Of a stretch of DNA of 64,000 bases, positions 41,241-52,345 are shown piece after piece; positions within the stretch are counted from its first letter, which is position 1; each line of letters starts with the position of its first letter. The stretch covers positions 16,857,001-16,921,000 of the forward strand of contig JARDYH010000002.1 in assembly GCA_029215795.1 (NCBI GenBank). The letters run 5' to 3'. A program made the position numbers and the translations under genes. This DNA comes from Anniella stebbinsi. Lineage: Eukaryota; Chordata; Lepidosauria; Squamata; Anniellidae. A model generated the notes under the pieces. It made no database searches. It worked only from the letters and a program-made list of their open reading frames with translations, and was not told where the DNA came from.

Positions 41241-42820
41241 TTGGATGAGTTTCAGTTGGTGCAGCTCGAGGATGTTGACAAGGTGCTTGGACAGGTTCGT
41301 GCAACCACTTCCATATTGGATCCTTGCCCCTCTTGGCTAATAAAAGCTAGCAGGGATGGAACAACTGGCTGGGCCAGGGAAGTGATTAATGCCTCTTTGC
41401 AAGAGGGAGTGGTCCCAGGCCTCCTGAAAGAGGCGGCAGTGAGACCACTCCTAAAGAAATCTTCCCTGGACCCTGAAAATCTTAATAACTACAGGCCAGT
41501 AGCAAATGTTCCATTCCTGGGCAAGGTCCTGGAGCGGGTGGTTGCGAGCCAGCTCCAGGCACTCTTGGATGAGACTGATTATCTGGATCCATTTCAGTCG
41601 GGTTTCAGGCCTGGTTTTGGTACGGAAACAGCCTTGGTCGCCCTGTATGATGACCTATGTCGGGAGAAAGACGGGGGAGTGTGACTCTGTTGATTCTCCT
41701 TGATCTCTCAGCGTCTTTCGATACCATCGACCATGGTATCCTTCTGGGACGACTGGCTGAGTTGGGAGTGGGAGGCACTGCATAGCAGTGGTTCCGCTCC
41801 TACTTGGTGGGTCGGCTCCAGAAGGTGGTGCTTGGGGAACATTGCTCGGCCCCGTGGATTCTCCAGTATGGGGTTCCACAGGGGTTAGTTTTGTCCCCCA
41901 TGCTGTTCAATATCTACATGAAACCATTGAGTGCAGTCATCCGGAGTTTTGGAGTGCGTTGTCATCAGTACGCTGATGACACGCAGCTCTATTTCTCCTT
42001 TTCATCTTCATCAGGTGAGGCTGTGGATGTGCTGAACCAGTGCCTGGCTGCGACAATGGACTGGATGAGGGCTAATAAACTGAAACTCAATCCAGACAAG
42101 ACTGAGACGCTGTTAGTGGGTGGTTCCGCTGACCGGATGGAGGGTGTTCAACCTGTTCTGGATGGGGTTGCACTCCCCTTGAAGGAGCGGGTTCGTAGCT
42201 TGGGGGTTCTCCTAGAACCATCTCTGTCACTTGAGGCGCAGGTGGCCTCAGTGGCACGGAGTGCCTTCTACCAACTTCGGTTGGTGGCCCAGCTACGTCC
42301 CTATCTGGACAGGGATAACCTGGCTTTAGTTGTCCATGCTCTGGTAACCTCCAAGTTAGATTACTGCAATGCACTCTCCGTGGGGCTGCCTTTGAAGGTG
42401 GTTCGGAAGCTGCAGCTTGTGCAAAATGCAGCGGCCAGATTGATAACTGGAACCAGTAGGTTCGAGCATATAAGACCTACTCTGGCCCGCTTGCATTGGC
42501 TGCCTGTATGTTTCCGAGCCCGGTTCAAGGTGCTGGTTTTAACCTATAAAGCCTTACACGGCTTGGGACCACAATACCTGATGGAACGCCTTTCCCAACA
42601 TGAACCTACCCGAACACTACGTTCAACATCTAAGGCCCTCCTCCGAGTGCCTCCTCCGAGGGAGGCTCGGAGGTCAGCAACAAAAGAGAGGGCCTTCTCT
42701 GTGGTGGCTCCCCAATTGTGGAACGATCTCCCCGACGAGGCCCGCCTGGCGCCAACATTGTTATCTTTTCGGCGCCAGGTCAAGACTTTCCTCTTCTCTC
42801 AGGCATTTGGCAATATCTGA
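41241..42820 (+). pseudogene. L2 ORF2 (RT and C-terminal domain), two lesions
   Basis: First segment (41241-41684): ILDPCPSWLIK, AAVRPLLKKSSLDPENLNNY, RPVANVPFLGKVLERVV, DPFQSGFRPGFGTETALV. A +2 frameshift near 41680-41690 moves to the frame carrying [18 protein letters not shown]. One in-frame TAG (41783-41785) follows. The frame is then open to 42820: QYGVPQG, catalytic YADD (41969-41980), LKLNPDKTETLLV, LGVLLEPSL, VTSKLDYCNAL, LVQNAAARLI, LHWLPVCFRARFKVLVLTYK, WNDLPDEA. Just two inactivating changes across ~525 codons suggest a young insertion or an alignment/assembly artefact at the G-run. Confidence 0.92.
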
Positions 42821-42967
42821 GGAGCCTGGGTTTGTTTCGTTTTGCTTTGTTTTTGTAGTTTTTGAAGTGTTGAAGTGGTTTTTAAATGTACAGATTGTGT
42901 GTATGTTGTATGTTTTTGCTGTTTTAATTTTTGTATATTGTTTTTAATTGTTTTTAATCCTATGTAA

Positions 42968-42998
42968 ACCGCCCAGAGAGCTTCGGCTATGGGGCGGT
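42968..42998 (+). other. Terminal stem-loop of L2 subfamily 1
   Basis: ACCGCCC (42968-42974) pairs with GGGCGGT (42992-42998). Inside, AGC-TTCG-GCT (42979-42988) forms a second short stem with a TTCG tetraloop. LINE reverse transcriptases commonly recognise 3' UTR structure; that role is inferred here. Confidence 0.6.
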
Positions 42999-43036
42999 AT
43001 ACAAATGTAATAAATAAATAAATAAATAAATAAATT

Positions 43037-43211
43037 TCAGCCCGAGGGCCAGATTCCATTTCAGAGAAGCTCTCGGGGGCTACATTCCAGTGCTGGGTGG
43101 GGCTGAAAGCAAAAAGAGGTCAGGGCATAGATACAGATATCGATATCGATATATGCATATTTTAGCTTACATTTCTTACTGCCAATAACTAAGCCCTAAG
43201 AGAAGCATTTC
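43037..43211 (+). mobile_element. Unnamed dispersed repeat (pair with 46992-47770)
   Basis: cagcccgagggccagattcc, tttcagagaagctctcgggg and cttactgccaataactaagc recur at 46995-47130 and 47719-47770. An atatcgatatcgatat tract lies at 43136-43153. Confidence 0.55.
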
Positions 43212-43532
43212 TAAGGTGACCATATGGAAAGGAGGATAGGACTCCTGCATTTTTAACAGTTGTAGAGAAAAGGGAATTTCAGGAGGTGTCATTTGTATGC
43301 CTTCGGCACCCAGTAAAATTCCCTCTTCATCCCAACAGTTAAAGCTACAGGAGCTCTGCCCTCTTTTATAATCTGGTCACTCTAGTATAGCTCCTGCAGC
43401 TTTAACTGTTGGGATGAAGAGGGAATTTCACCAGGTGCTGCAGGCATACAAATGACACCTGCTTAAATTCCCTTTTCTATACAACTGTTAAAGATACAGG
43501 AGACCTGTCCTCCTTTCCATATGGTCACCCTA
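43212..43532 (+). mobile_element. Foldback composite MITE, subfamily B, with 8-bp TSD
   Basis: 321 bp, TAAGGTGACCATATGG to TATGGTCACCCTA. Flanks agcatttc and ggcatttc agree at 7 of 8 bases. The interior differs from subfamily A (gtgctgcaggcatac; gacacctgc). Confidence 0.85.
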
Positions 43533-43617
43533 GGCATTTCAAGCTTTTAGAATGGGAGAAAATTGTTCAAAACCAGGGAAATACCTGGAAAAAAAAATAG
43601 TGAGTGGGGGAAGGAGT

Positions 43618-43812
43618 GTGTTCTGGGCCCAACAGTTGTCACTATTGTTATAAACCAATTTAAAACAGTAGTGTAAGTCCTGCCAAAGGCAGGAGCCACA
43701 CTACTGCTTTATAGCAGTATTGAAGTGCACGGACAACTGTTGGGGCCCATGACACATTCCATGTACCGCATTCATACCACTTTCATAGTGTTATATCCTG
43801 CTTGGTGTAGAT
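43618..43812 (-). mobile_element. Composite of TCTACAC-family MITEs
   Basis: The left part is the reverse complement of the 12665 interior (gggcccaacagttgtcact, acagtagtgtaagtcctgcc). The right part matches the right half of 17172-17410 (aggagccacactactgc, atcctgcttggtgtagatg). It looks like a fusion of two relatives. Confidence 0.6.
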
Positions 43813-44142
43813 GTGTCATGGGTCAGTGGAAGGAGTTGGAAAAGCTAACTCATATCCTCTAGCAGGAAACGGCTTGGATAAAGATGAGCCTGATATGGCT
43901 CAATCCCAGGAGCACAGGGATGGTAATGGGGAAACTAGAGCTGCAAGACCATGTAGCTATCCTGTTAGTAGGGGCAGCTTGTGGAAGGAACAAAGAAAAA
44001 TTACTTTCCCCATGAGCAATGCATCATGAAAAGATTTTCTTTCTTAAATGCACCAGTCCCATTGAGATGGAACTCCTAACAACATGGCTTCAATCAAGCA
44101 TCTTCATTTCTCCTCCCCATTTATCATGAAATGAGATGGACA

Positions 44143-44390
44143 ATAGGTTGGATCCAGGTTTCAGCTGGATCAATTGAGCTGGTGGAAGTGGGCTTCCCAG
44201 GCTACTCTTTCCCAAAGCAGCCTCTCCAGCCTTCTGAACATGCCACAAAGTGAGTCAGGAGACCCTGCTGAATGAAGTGAGCCATGGTGTGTGGGAGAGG
44301 GGAAGTCCAAAAAATATCAGATAGGGGGACATTCAACATGCAGAACCTTTCCTCCCACAGAAGGCAGATCCTGGATCCAACCCAATAGCT
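44143..44390 (+). mobile_element. ~245-bp MITE (GGTTGGATCCAGG ends)
   Basis: Left aataggttggatccagg and right cctggatccaacccaatag are inverted repeats. Interior gtcaggagaccctgctgaat. No coding capacity. Part of 12290-12330 (gatggatccaggttgg) may be a relic of the same family. Confidence 0.6.
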
Positions 44391-46160
44391 TTTTAGAGTG
44401 TTGGGCCGTTGTGACATGGCTCTCCCATTTTTTGCCAACCAATTGGCAAAATTGGGGAGGGAGTGGAAAAGGCACATTGAAGGTTCAATGGGGAAGGTGA
44501 CATTGGCAAAGGCAACGTAAATAGCACAAAGCTATTTCCAGAAAGTGTTGGAATGGCTTCTGTCTGTCATCTGCCAAAGGGAGATCTCTGTTGCCACTGC
44601 TACCACCATAGGCGGCTGTAAAAATGAACACGATTAAGAGAAGAAATGCCACTTCTGCTCCCATTACCACAAACTCTTCAAAAATGTTGCTCCCCTGCCT
44701 GAAAAAAAAATGTCTGTTTCAGGGACACCCCCTTCCCTGAAACCCCTTCCCTGAAAAATTTAACCTGACAGTTTTCCCATGGAGATGTTTTGAAATGGAG
44801 GCATTTAAAATGGAGGTATTGTTGCCCATGGCATATTATACACACATCTACACATATTTCTTTTGCCCCACTATTATCTCTGGTGAAAGAGGTTTTGCAG
44901 AAGCAACAATAGCAGCGAGAGGTGGGTTTGGGGGGATGCCCCCCATTTTCTCTGCTCCCCTAAAAATTATCATTATTATTATTTTACAAATAATTAAAAA
45001 ACAACAGTTTTCAATTTTGTCTGTAAAAAGGTCTGCAGACCAGGTGAATTGCCTCCCCCTTACTTTTTTGCTCCATTTCCCAGAACCTTTAGGCTGGCTA
45101 CGGGCCTTTGACTACCCACCTTGGTCAATGATGCCTCCGTCACATCAAATGACAGACAACTGGACTTTTAGAAAAGATTTAAATATCAAGTGATCTTAAG
45201 AATACTGGGCAGTTAATGCTAACCTCAGCAGACAAATGAGAAAAGTGTTGTTTGCTCTCACAAGGCTTACAAGCAACTAAAAAGTGGGGTGGAGCTAACC
45301 TTGTGCCTGTTCAGCGGGTTCTTCCAAGACAAAACATGTCATCAATAGCCTGACATATCTCAACATTGTTATCCCTTCAGGATGCAGGGAGAGAGATACT
45401 TGTATGAAATGGTCTCTGCATGTTCAAGATCAGCACGCCAGGAAGAACGGCAGGGCAAAACCAATAGAGCCTGGTGATTCTTATGTCAGTGGGGTGGTGA
45501 ATCCACTCCGGGTTTTAATCAGAACCAGTCAGAACTCTAAAGGAGCTCTCCAAGGGGCAGACTGTCATATAGAAGCCTATTAAAAGTGCAGGGCCACAGG
45601 AAAAATGGTCAGCTCTGTCACGAATAGTGACCCTGATGTCTAGTCTAAAGGTGAGTAGGAGTTCTAAAAAGGAAAGAGAAAAATAAGGTGAACATTTCAA
45701 TATATATGGCGGGGTGGAGGGAGCTTAGGGCCAAAGTAGGAGTGATGTGGTAGAAATCTGATAAGATCTTCTGGCTAAGGATATTGGAACATTTTGTTTG
45801 TTCTGCAGTTTTAAGCAAACTGACCTATAGATCAGAACACCGTTATCCTTTGAATTCTACACTTCTCCAGATTGTATGATGCAATTTTCGGCTCAAATGA
45901 TGAATACGAAAATGCACATATGAGGAAGAGTTGCATATACAATTGTGTGTATCAGGGAAAGATATGTAGAAAATGTGTATGTTAGAGGAAAGTTGCATAC
46001 AGAAAGAAATGCAAGTGTATTCCTTTTGTAGAATGATGCAGAAATTGACAGAACAGACTTATGACTGAATACATGTGAAAGTGACATATTCCTGGTCATT
46101 ACATCTTCTTCTTTACTTAAAAGTACATGTGGAGAAGGCAGAGTAAGGAGAGGAGTTTTA
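44391..46160. other. Mostly anonymous sequence
   Basis: 45850-46060 carries the aatgcacatatgaggaa and aaatgtgtatgttagagg words of the hAT-like relics (compare 7540-7660). The rest has no assignable repeat or exon. Confidence 0.35.
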
Positions 46161-46715
46161 GGCCATGTCTACACCATGCGGTTATCCCGGGATCAGCTCA
46201 GAAGCTTTCCCTGTGCATCCATATGACATGCAGGGGATCTCGGGGGCAACTAGGGACAAGCAGAGACTTTTCCTGGGATAACCGAGACCTCAGTTACCCC
46301 AATTTTTCCTGTGGTCTCAGGAAGATCCCAAGCATTGTGGGGGTGTGGGTGCCCATCCCACCTTCTTTCCACCTCCTTGTGGGTAAACCAGCTTTCAAAA
46401 TGGGCACGGAGCTGTTCGGAGGGGCTCGGTGCCCTTCAGGGGTGGGGGGGCAGCAATTTCGCCATCCCTGGGTTGGCGGAGGGGTTGACTGTGGAGGTTT
46501 TTTGTTTGTTTTTAACTTATCTTTTCTGCCAGAATGGGACTACACAACCGGGTCCTCTTGTAAAAAAACAAAAAAAATTAAAAAGACTCCGGTGATGTCC
46601 CTCTTCCCTTCCGGGATGTCACACAGCCTTATAGTAGCTGGGAGAGGATCACAGAAGCAGGTATGTCCCCAATCCTCCCCCTGCCTCCCGCTAGGCCCTT
46701 GGATATAAATGAGCC
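46161..46715 (+). mobile_element. GGCCATGTCTACACC MITE, copy 2
   Basis: ggccatgtctacaccatgcg to ggatataaatgagcc. Same block order as 30220-30712 (tgcatccatatgacatgc, gggataaccgagacc, ttaacttatctttt, gggatgtcacacagcc, gaggatcacagaagcagg). The ~190-codon open frame inside is incidental. Confidence 0.75.
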
Positions 46716-46991
46716 CTTTGTCTTCAACTTGCCAGAGGCTAGAGGGGGGATGCTCCCCTTCGCTGCTGTTTAAAGAAGTCTAGTCATGATTTGGTTAGGG
46801 ATTTCATTAAAACGCCGATGCCGCCACCACCTGATGGTCACACATACACACACCTGCCAGGACTCAATCACTGGTAAGGTGGATCAGGACTGTGGTGTCA
46901 TGGTGATAGGCTTTAACCCTCCCACAACACCCCTGCTATTTTCTCCATGGAAATCACTCACAGAAAAACTCTGTTGAGGGCTCCAAGCAAG

Positions 46992-47770
46992 GAAACATCT
47001 TTTAGCCCAAAGGCCAGATTTAATTTCAGAGAACCTCTCGGGGCCCACATTTCAGTTAAGGGCAGGGCCAAGAGCAAAGGGAGGGAGGCCAAAATATCCC
47101 AAATACCAGTATATCTTAGCTCAAAGCTCTTAGAGCCGATCTACATGCTAGGGTTTTAACGTTTTATAAGGATTACGAAAACTCTTTGGGCCACATGACG
47201 CACTCCCTTGAACGATGTATACTCGAGGTTTTTTAAAACTCACTTCAGCTATATACAACAGTTTTACTTTTAATAAATCGTTTTAAGTAAAATAATGTGT
47301 CCTTCCTTACTGTTTGTGATTCATGGGGGCAGTGCTTCGTTTACCAGTGCCCAAATGCTTAGCAGTTGATTGGTGAGGAAGAAAGAGGGGCTAAGGAGGA
47401 AGTGGGCGAGTGAACTACAACACCCACAATCCTTAGCCCTATACTCATTGAAAGCTAGGGATTGAAAGAGGAACTAAGGAGGAAGTGGGCGACTGAACTA
47501 CAACCCCCACAATGCTTTGCCCTAAACTCATTGTAAAAACAAAACAGAAAGAGATGGGGCAGAAGAGTGTGTGACTGCACACACCGCTTTGAGAACTAAA
47601 TAATTTTTCTCCTATAACATGAGTACTCCTTAATGTGGCCTAAGACGTTTTACAATGCACCTATTTGGAATGTTTTAAAATACTATTTAAAACGTTCCAA
47701 GGGACTGTGTAGATAGGCTCTTACTGCCAGTAATTAAGCCTTAGGGAGGCATCTCCATGTTTTAAAAAGG
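46992..47770 (+). mobile_element. Unnamed dispersed repeat interrupted by a MITE
   Basis: 46995-47130 and 47719-47770 align to the continuous copy at 43037-43205, with the 47131-47720 element inserted between them. Confidence 0.55.
47131..47720 (+). mobile_element. MITE with TAGAGCCGATCTACA ends and internal duplication
   Basis: Left tagagccgatctacatg and right tgtgtagataggctctta are inverted repeats. Sub-terminal ttttaacgttttataagg pairs with aaaacgttcc and related words. The centre has an 83-bp tandem duplication (47391 and 47474) built on ctaaggaggaagtgggcga and ctacaacmcccacaat. Confidence 0.65.
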
Positions 47771-48077
47771 GAAATACTACACAAGAGTTAGGAAAATGCC
47801 AAGTGATTGATGGTTTGGATGAAAGGGTTTGTCCATCTGGAGAACTTCAGAATGCCAGATTAGGACTTTAGGAAGGCTAGTTCATCCCCCCTCCCAGGCC
47901 TCTGGTCCCCCACCCTGGTTTAAAATGTGTACTGGGATGGGGCTGTGCAGCTTGCCTCACCATGGATCTGTGATGTACTGGCAAACCCTGAAAGGGAGTT
48001 CATATGAATGCAAGCAATTGGGAAGCAATTGGGAATCCTGAGGAGGCAGGGCCAGTGGGGCACGGCCCTGTCACAGC

Positions 48078-48327
48078 TAGGGTGTCCATATGAAAAGGAG
48101 GGCAGGGCTCCTGTATCTTTAACAGTTATAGAAAAAGGAATATCAGCAGGTGTCATTTGTATGCTTGCACCACCTGATGAAATTCCCTCTTCCTCACAAC
48201 AGTTAAAGCTGCAGGAGCCCTGCCCGCTTGACCAGATATAAAAGAGGGCAGGGCTCCTGCAGCTTTAACTGTTATGCAACTGTTAAAGATACAGGAGCCC
48301 TGCCCTCCTTTCCATATGATCACCCTA
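48078..48327 (+). mobile_element. Foldback composite MITE, subfamily B, internally deleted
   Basis: 250 bp, TAGGGTGTCCATATG to GATCACCCTA. The right unit lost its central ~70 bp (actgttatgcaactgttaa marks the join). No TSD seen. Confidence 0.75.
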
Positions 48328-48455
48328 TGAGTACACGCTTTAAGAATTCAGGCGAATGCCTGAACAGGGCTAAACAAGGAGGGGGGGGGGAAACAAGTTA
48401 CAATCTGGGTACTGGGATGCTTCCCTTCTTCTATTAATAGCATCTTTGGAGTCTC

Positions 48456-48605
48456 TGTGTGTGTGCGTGCATGCGTGCGTGTGCACACACACACACACAT
48501 GATTTCCGTGAGGGAAATGGCACCAGAGAGGGAGAAGTGTTGTATCCATGCGGCTGTAAAACAAATCCACCCCATGCCCCCCCATCCCATCCCATCCCAT
48601 CCCAC
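48456..48605 (+). repeat. (TG/CG)n-(CA)n and (CCCAT)n tracts
   Basis: Mixed TG/CG and CA repeat at 48456-48500 and CCCAT pentamers at 48585-48605, with unassigned sequence between. Confidence 0.9.
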
Positions 48606-48910
48606 AGCTGCTTTTAACCCAAGAAAAAGAGCTCTCTCACAGCATATGTAGTTTGGCTCCTTTGTCATCCCGGCAGCATAACCTTTTGTCCTGATGTCGG
48701 TTTGGCAGGCCGAGATGCACAGGAATTCCACATTGAAGCCCACAGTCTGATTAAAGCGTTCGGTGTGGGCCAGGAGAAGAAAGCGCAGGCAGCCAATCAT
48801 GGGAACTAGCCTCTGGCCTCTCTGTTTAAGAGCCATTCACCCATCCCATTTTCCCACAGATAGCAGCTGCTCCCTGACGGACTTCTAATATAACACCCCT
48901 GTGGCAAAAA
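48606..48910. other. Unique sequence, no assignment
   Basis: Complex sequence without transposon features. The minus strand has an open frame, but no domain or splice context supports a gene. Confidence 0.25.
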
Positions 48911-48967
48911 CTTTCTCTCTCTCTCTCTCTCTCTCTCTCCCTCTCCCTCTCCCTCTCCCTCTCCCTC
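48911..48967 (+). repeat. (CT)n then (CCCTCT)n
   Basis: CT dinucleotides followed by CCCTCT hexamers. Confidence 0.95.
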
Positions 48968-49514
48968 AGATGGAAATATTAGTAATCTTCCAGTGACATT
49001 TTCCAGCTGAAACCAAGGAGGAGGCTCCAGCAACCTCTCTCAGGACAACCAGCATCTGCTCATTGACTCACCACTGGCCCTCGGAGGATATTTTTTGAGA
49101 TACCTGGAGCACAAAATGTAATAAATGCTGGGTCATGAATTGATGCCAGGTTTGCGGTTCAGGGTCCAGGGAAGGAGAGCCGTCCGCAATGACAATTGAT
49201 TTTGCATCTCAGGCCAGCATCACCTTAGATAGGTCCTCTCTGTTCCCCCAAGCCTCCCCATTCTCTTTTCACCCAATTCCCATTTTAGCTTGGCTAAAAA
49301 GTGTGACTATGCGGAATAAAGAGCAGATGACGCACCAACCCCACCTAGCTAAACCAGGGCTGCTTGAGACATTTAAAGGGGGAGGAAACACATTCTCTAA
49401 AAGGTCAAGAGCATTCATTAAAGCTGCCTCTTGGATGCTGCAGCATATGCTGGTGGGTCTTGTGTGGCTGTTAACCTAAGGCAAAATGTACCTTGGCAAG
49501 AGAGACCTGTAACA

Positions 49515-49516
<2 letters not shown>
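48968..49516. other. Anonymous sequence
   Basis: No repeat family or gene recognised. Confidence 0.35.

Positions 49517-49559
<43 letters not shown>
49517..49559 (+). repeat. (TC)n microsatellite
   Basis: About 21 TC units. Confidence 0.95.
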
Positions 49560-49562
<3 letters not shown>

Positions 49563-50139
49563 CCCCTCACAGCAGTGACTAACACAAAATATAAAGATGT
49601 TTTAAATTTTCCGCTGGCAAAGGTAAATGGCATCAATGAGTGATGAGGTGGCTGGTACAAGAAACAGACCTTCAGGGGAGAAGCTAATGAAGACGATGCT
49701 GTATTTCCTTCATTTCTGGGATCATCCCAGAGCTCCTGTCCTTCTATGCTCTCCACCTTAAGGTGGTGCACATGGCAGGCTGCAGTTTGAGGACATGTTT
49801 AAGGAGAATGAAAGATTTGCTGGTATGGATGAGCTTCCCGGCTCCTCCCACACGCTCCTGCTTCTTCACCTCCAGCTTCTGCCATGCATACACATCAAAT
49901 TCAACATGGTAGCACAGTGCAGAGTAGAAATCCCAGGTATTTGCTGGGTCGTCTCCTCCCATATCAATCTGCCTGTGAGCATCTGAAGCTGTTTTCCATG
50001 TGCTCCTGCCATCCAACGTCAAGGCATGCAGCAACCAAGGAGCGAACTTGGCGATGGCTTTGCTATCTCTTCAGCGCCAGACAGGGACCTTTTTCATTTC
50101 CCCAGGGTTTAAAATACTGCAAAGTGTGATATTTGTATT
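49560..50139. other. Unassigned sequence
   Basis: The minus strand is open for about 105 codons (50061-49744), but that length is common by chance in 64 kb and no motif is present. Confidence 0.3.
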
Positions 50140-50215
50140 CTTTACTCTTTTGTAAGCCGTCCCGGGAATGCCGATCAGACATTGGGTAGTGGAATATACA
50201 TTTTAGAAGAAATAA
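50140..50215 (+). mobile_element. SINE/LINE 3' tail
   Basis: actcttttgtaagccgtccc and attgggtagtggaatatac, a worn L2-like terminus (tgtaagccgccc...gggtggtatataa). Confidence 0.45.
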
Positions 50216-50344
50216 TGGTGATCTTGGTGATGGCAGAGAATTGATGGATGTTGGAACAGAAGGTATATGGCAGATATAGGAGAGTGCACATTTCTGAAGA
50301 TGCTCGGTCAAGTGCAAAAGTTTGATCTGAATTTTGTTTTGTTT

Positions 50345-50500
50345 TTTTCCACTACAGTCCTTCTTTACAGAGGGACAGTTCTCTATTTGAACAGTTGTCA
50401 GAGGACAGTCCTCTGTTTCAGGGTTTCCTTTATTTGATGGGCTGTCCAGTTGAAGTCTAGGTTTAAAGATAAAGAACCCACAGAAAGGAGAGCTGGGCCT
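50345..50500 (+). mobile_element. Unnamed repeat (pair with 58362-58482)
   Basis: gacagtcctctgtttcaggg, tcctttatttgatgggctgt, ttaaagataaagaacccac, gaaaggagagctgggccttt recur in order at 58362-58482. Boundaries unknown. Confidence 0.5.
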
Positions 50501-50547
50501 TTAAGTTGAACCTGGACAGCAGGCTGAGAAAGGCACACAGCTCACCT

Positions 50548-50972
50548 GGGCCATGTCTACACCATGCAGTTACCCTGGGGTCATATCTAGGTCATCCCTG
50601 TGCATCCAAATGATGCACAGGGGATCCTGGGGTCAACCAGGGATGACCAGAGACTTTCCCAGGGATAACTGAAACCGGGGATGTCCTGGTTTTTCCGGGG
50701 TCCTGGGACAAACCTGAGGACCACGACTTGTGTGGTGCAGGCTCCCTGGTCCTCAAACAGGCATGGAGCTGCATGGGGTGGTTCCATGCCCATGGAGGGG
50801 GGCACTCTTTCGCTGTGCAACTGGCCCCACTTTGAAAATAAATGGCACCTGCGATGTCCCTCTTCCTTTCTGGGACGTCGCATGGCCATATTGAAGCTGG
50901 GGGAGGATCGCAGAAGCAGTTAAATCCATGATCCTCCCCCTTCCTCCTGCTAGGCCCTTAGGTGTAGATGAG
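50548..50972 (+). mobile_element. GGCCATGTCTACACC MITE, copy 3
   Basis: gggccatgtctacaccatgc to ttaggtgtagatgag. Shorter than copies 1 and 2: the a/t-rich ttaaaacttatctt segment is deleted. Confidence 0.75.
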
Positions 50973-51239
50973 TGTCTGGTCACAGTCTTCCACACTGTGT
51001 TGAGATGTACTGTATTTCTATTTACATTTATTTCTAAATTTGCAGCTATATAAATTAGTATATGCAAGTTCTGCGCAGATCTTTGTCCTCATTTGTTCTC
51101 CTTTTTGGTGATGGGTTTCCTTTGTGGGTGGGTGGGGGGCTTACATTGGGTCCCCTGCAGGGAAAGTCAGCCATGGCAGATGCCTTATGCTCCTGACCTC
51201 CATGGCCAGCTTTGCCGAAATCATGCTGCCTTTATAAAA

Positions 51240-51975
51240 AAAAACCTATGGTGCAACCACCCTTGGAATACTATAAAAAGTTAGGTCCCCGCACCTAAAA
51301 AGTTATTGTAGAGCTGGAAAAAGCGCAGAAAAGGGCAACTAAAATGATCAAGGGGCTGGAGCATCTCCCCTATGAGAGAAGGTTATAACAGCTGGGATTG
51401 TTTAGCTGGAGGAAAAGGATGGTCAGGAGAGGCATGATAGAGGTGTACAAAATTATGCATTGATAGAGAGACATTTTTCTCCCTCTCTCATAATACTAGA
51501 ACCCAAAGGGGCCACCCACACATAAAAAAGGTATTGCGGAGCTGGGGAAAGTGCAGAAAAAGGTTAACTAAAATGATCAAGGGGCTGGAACAACTCCCCT
51601 ATGATGAAAGGTTAGACACAGCTGGGATTATTCCATTTAGAAAAATGGAGACTAAGAGGAGATATGATAGAGGTGTACAAAATTATGCATAGTGTGGAGA
51701 ATGTGGATAGGGAGACATTTTTCTCCCTCTCTCATAATACTAGAACCCAATGGGATCATCCCATGAAGCTGACTGGTAGGGGATTTAGGACAGGTAAAAG
51801 GAAGGACTTCTTCACACAGTGCACAGTTAAACTAGGGAATTCGCTACCACAAGATGTAGTGATGATCACCAATTTGGATGGCTTTAAGAGGGGGTTAGAT
51901 AAATTGGTGGAGGAAATGGCTATCAATGGCTACTAGTCCTGATGGCTATGTGCTACCTCCAGTAACAGTATTGCT
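51240..51975 (+). mobile_element. CR1-clade LINE 3' end with internal 229-bp tandem duplication
   Basis: Reads AQKRATKMIKGLEHLPYERRL, then MIEVYKIMH, and finally RKDFFTQCTVKLGNSLPQDV, FKRGLDKLVEEMAINGY and a stop (51936): the C-terminal end of a CR1-type ORF2. The 3' UTR begins tcctgatggctatgtgctac and is then lost. ctaaaatgatcaaggggctg occurs at 51339 and 51568, so a segment of the C-terminal domain is duplicated in tandem. The first copy has extra damage (stop in ERRL*QLG). Confidence 0.8.
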
Positions 51976-51989
51976 GGGAAACATGGGTG

Positions 51990-52345
51990 GCAGGGTGCTG
52001 TTTATTTTTTATTATTTTTTATAACTTTTACATACCACTGAATATAATACAATGTCTCAACAGTTCACAATATTAAAATACAATATTAAAACACAGCATT
52101 AAAAAATCAAGGCGTAGTAAAAAGGAGTGGCATAATTAATTACTTTCAGCCCAGGGAAAGCCTGGGTGAACTAGTGCGTTTTCAGCAGACATTTAAAAGA
52201 TGCCACATTTTTTGTCTCCTGAACTACACAAGGGAGGGTTTTCGAGATGGTATGAGTCACTACAGAGAAGGCCTGATGTCTGGATACTTCACAGAGATGT
52301 TCTGTTCATTTTGGAATAACCAGCAAGGCCTCCTCTGCTGATCTT
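51990..52345 (-). mobile_element. Retroposon with L2-like tail (family of 63205-63630)
   Basis: The left, A/T-rich border (ttataacttttacatacca) is the 3' end. The body ggagggttttcgagatgg and cactacagagaaggcctgat recalls 63205-63630 in layout. Family unnamed. Confidence 0.45.

Larger units (their letters stand above)
41200..43036 (+). mobile_element. L2 LINE, copy 1, 5'-truncated, well preserved
   Basis: Contains most of the ORF2 RT and C-terminal domain (41241-42820), a 3' UTR, a terminal stem-loop (42968-42998) and an (AATA)n tail (43006-43035). The endonuclease domain is missing. It is the longest and least damaged LINE of the window and defines L2 subfamily 1; several tails and SINE 3' ends here resemble its terminus. 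Confidence 0.92.

Noticed and set aside
46127..46708. 193-codon plus-strand open frame
   Set aside because: Coincides with a MITE that is non-coding in its other four copies.
49744..50061. 105-codon minus-strand frame with protein-like composition
   Set aside because: Dozens of frames this long occur by chance here; no family recognised, no polyadenylation or TSD to support a processed pseudogene.
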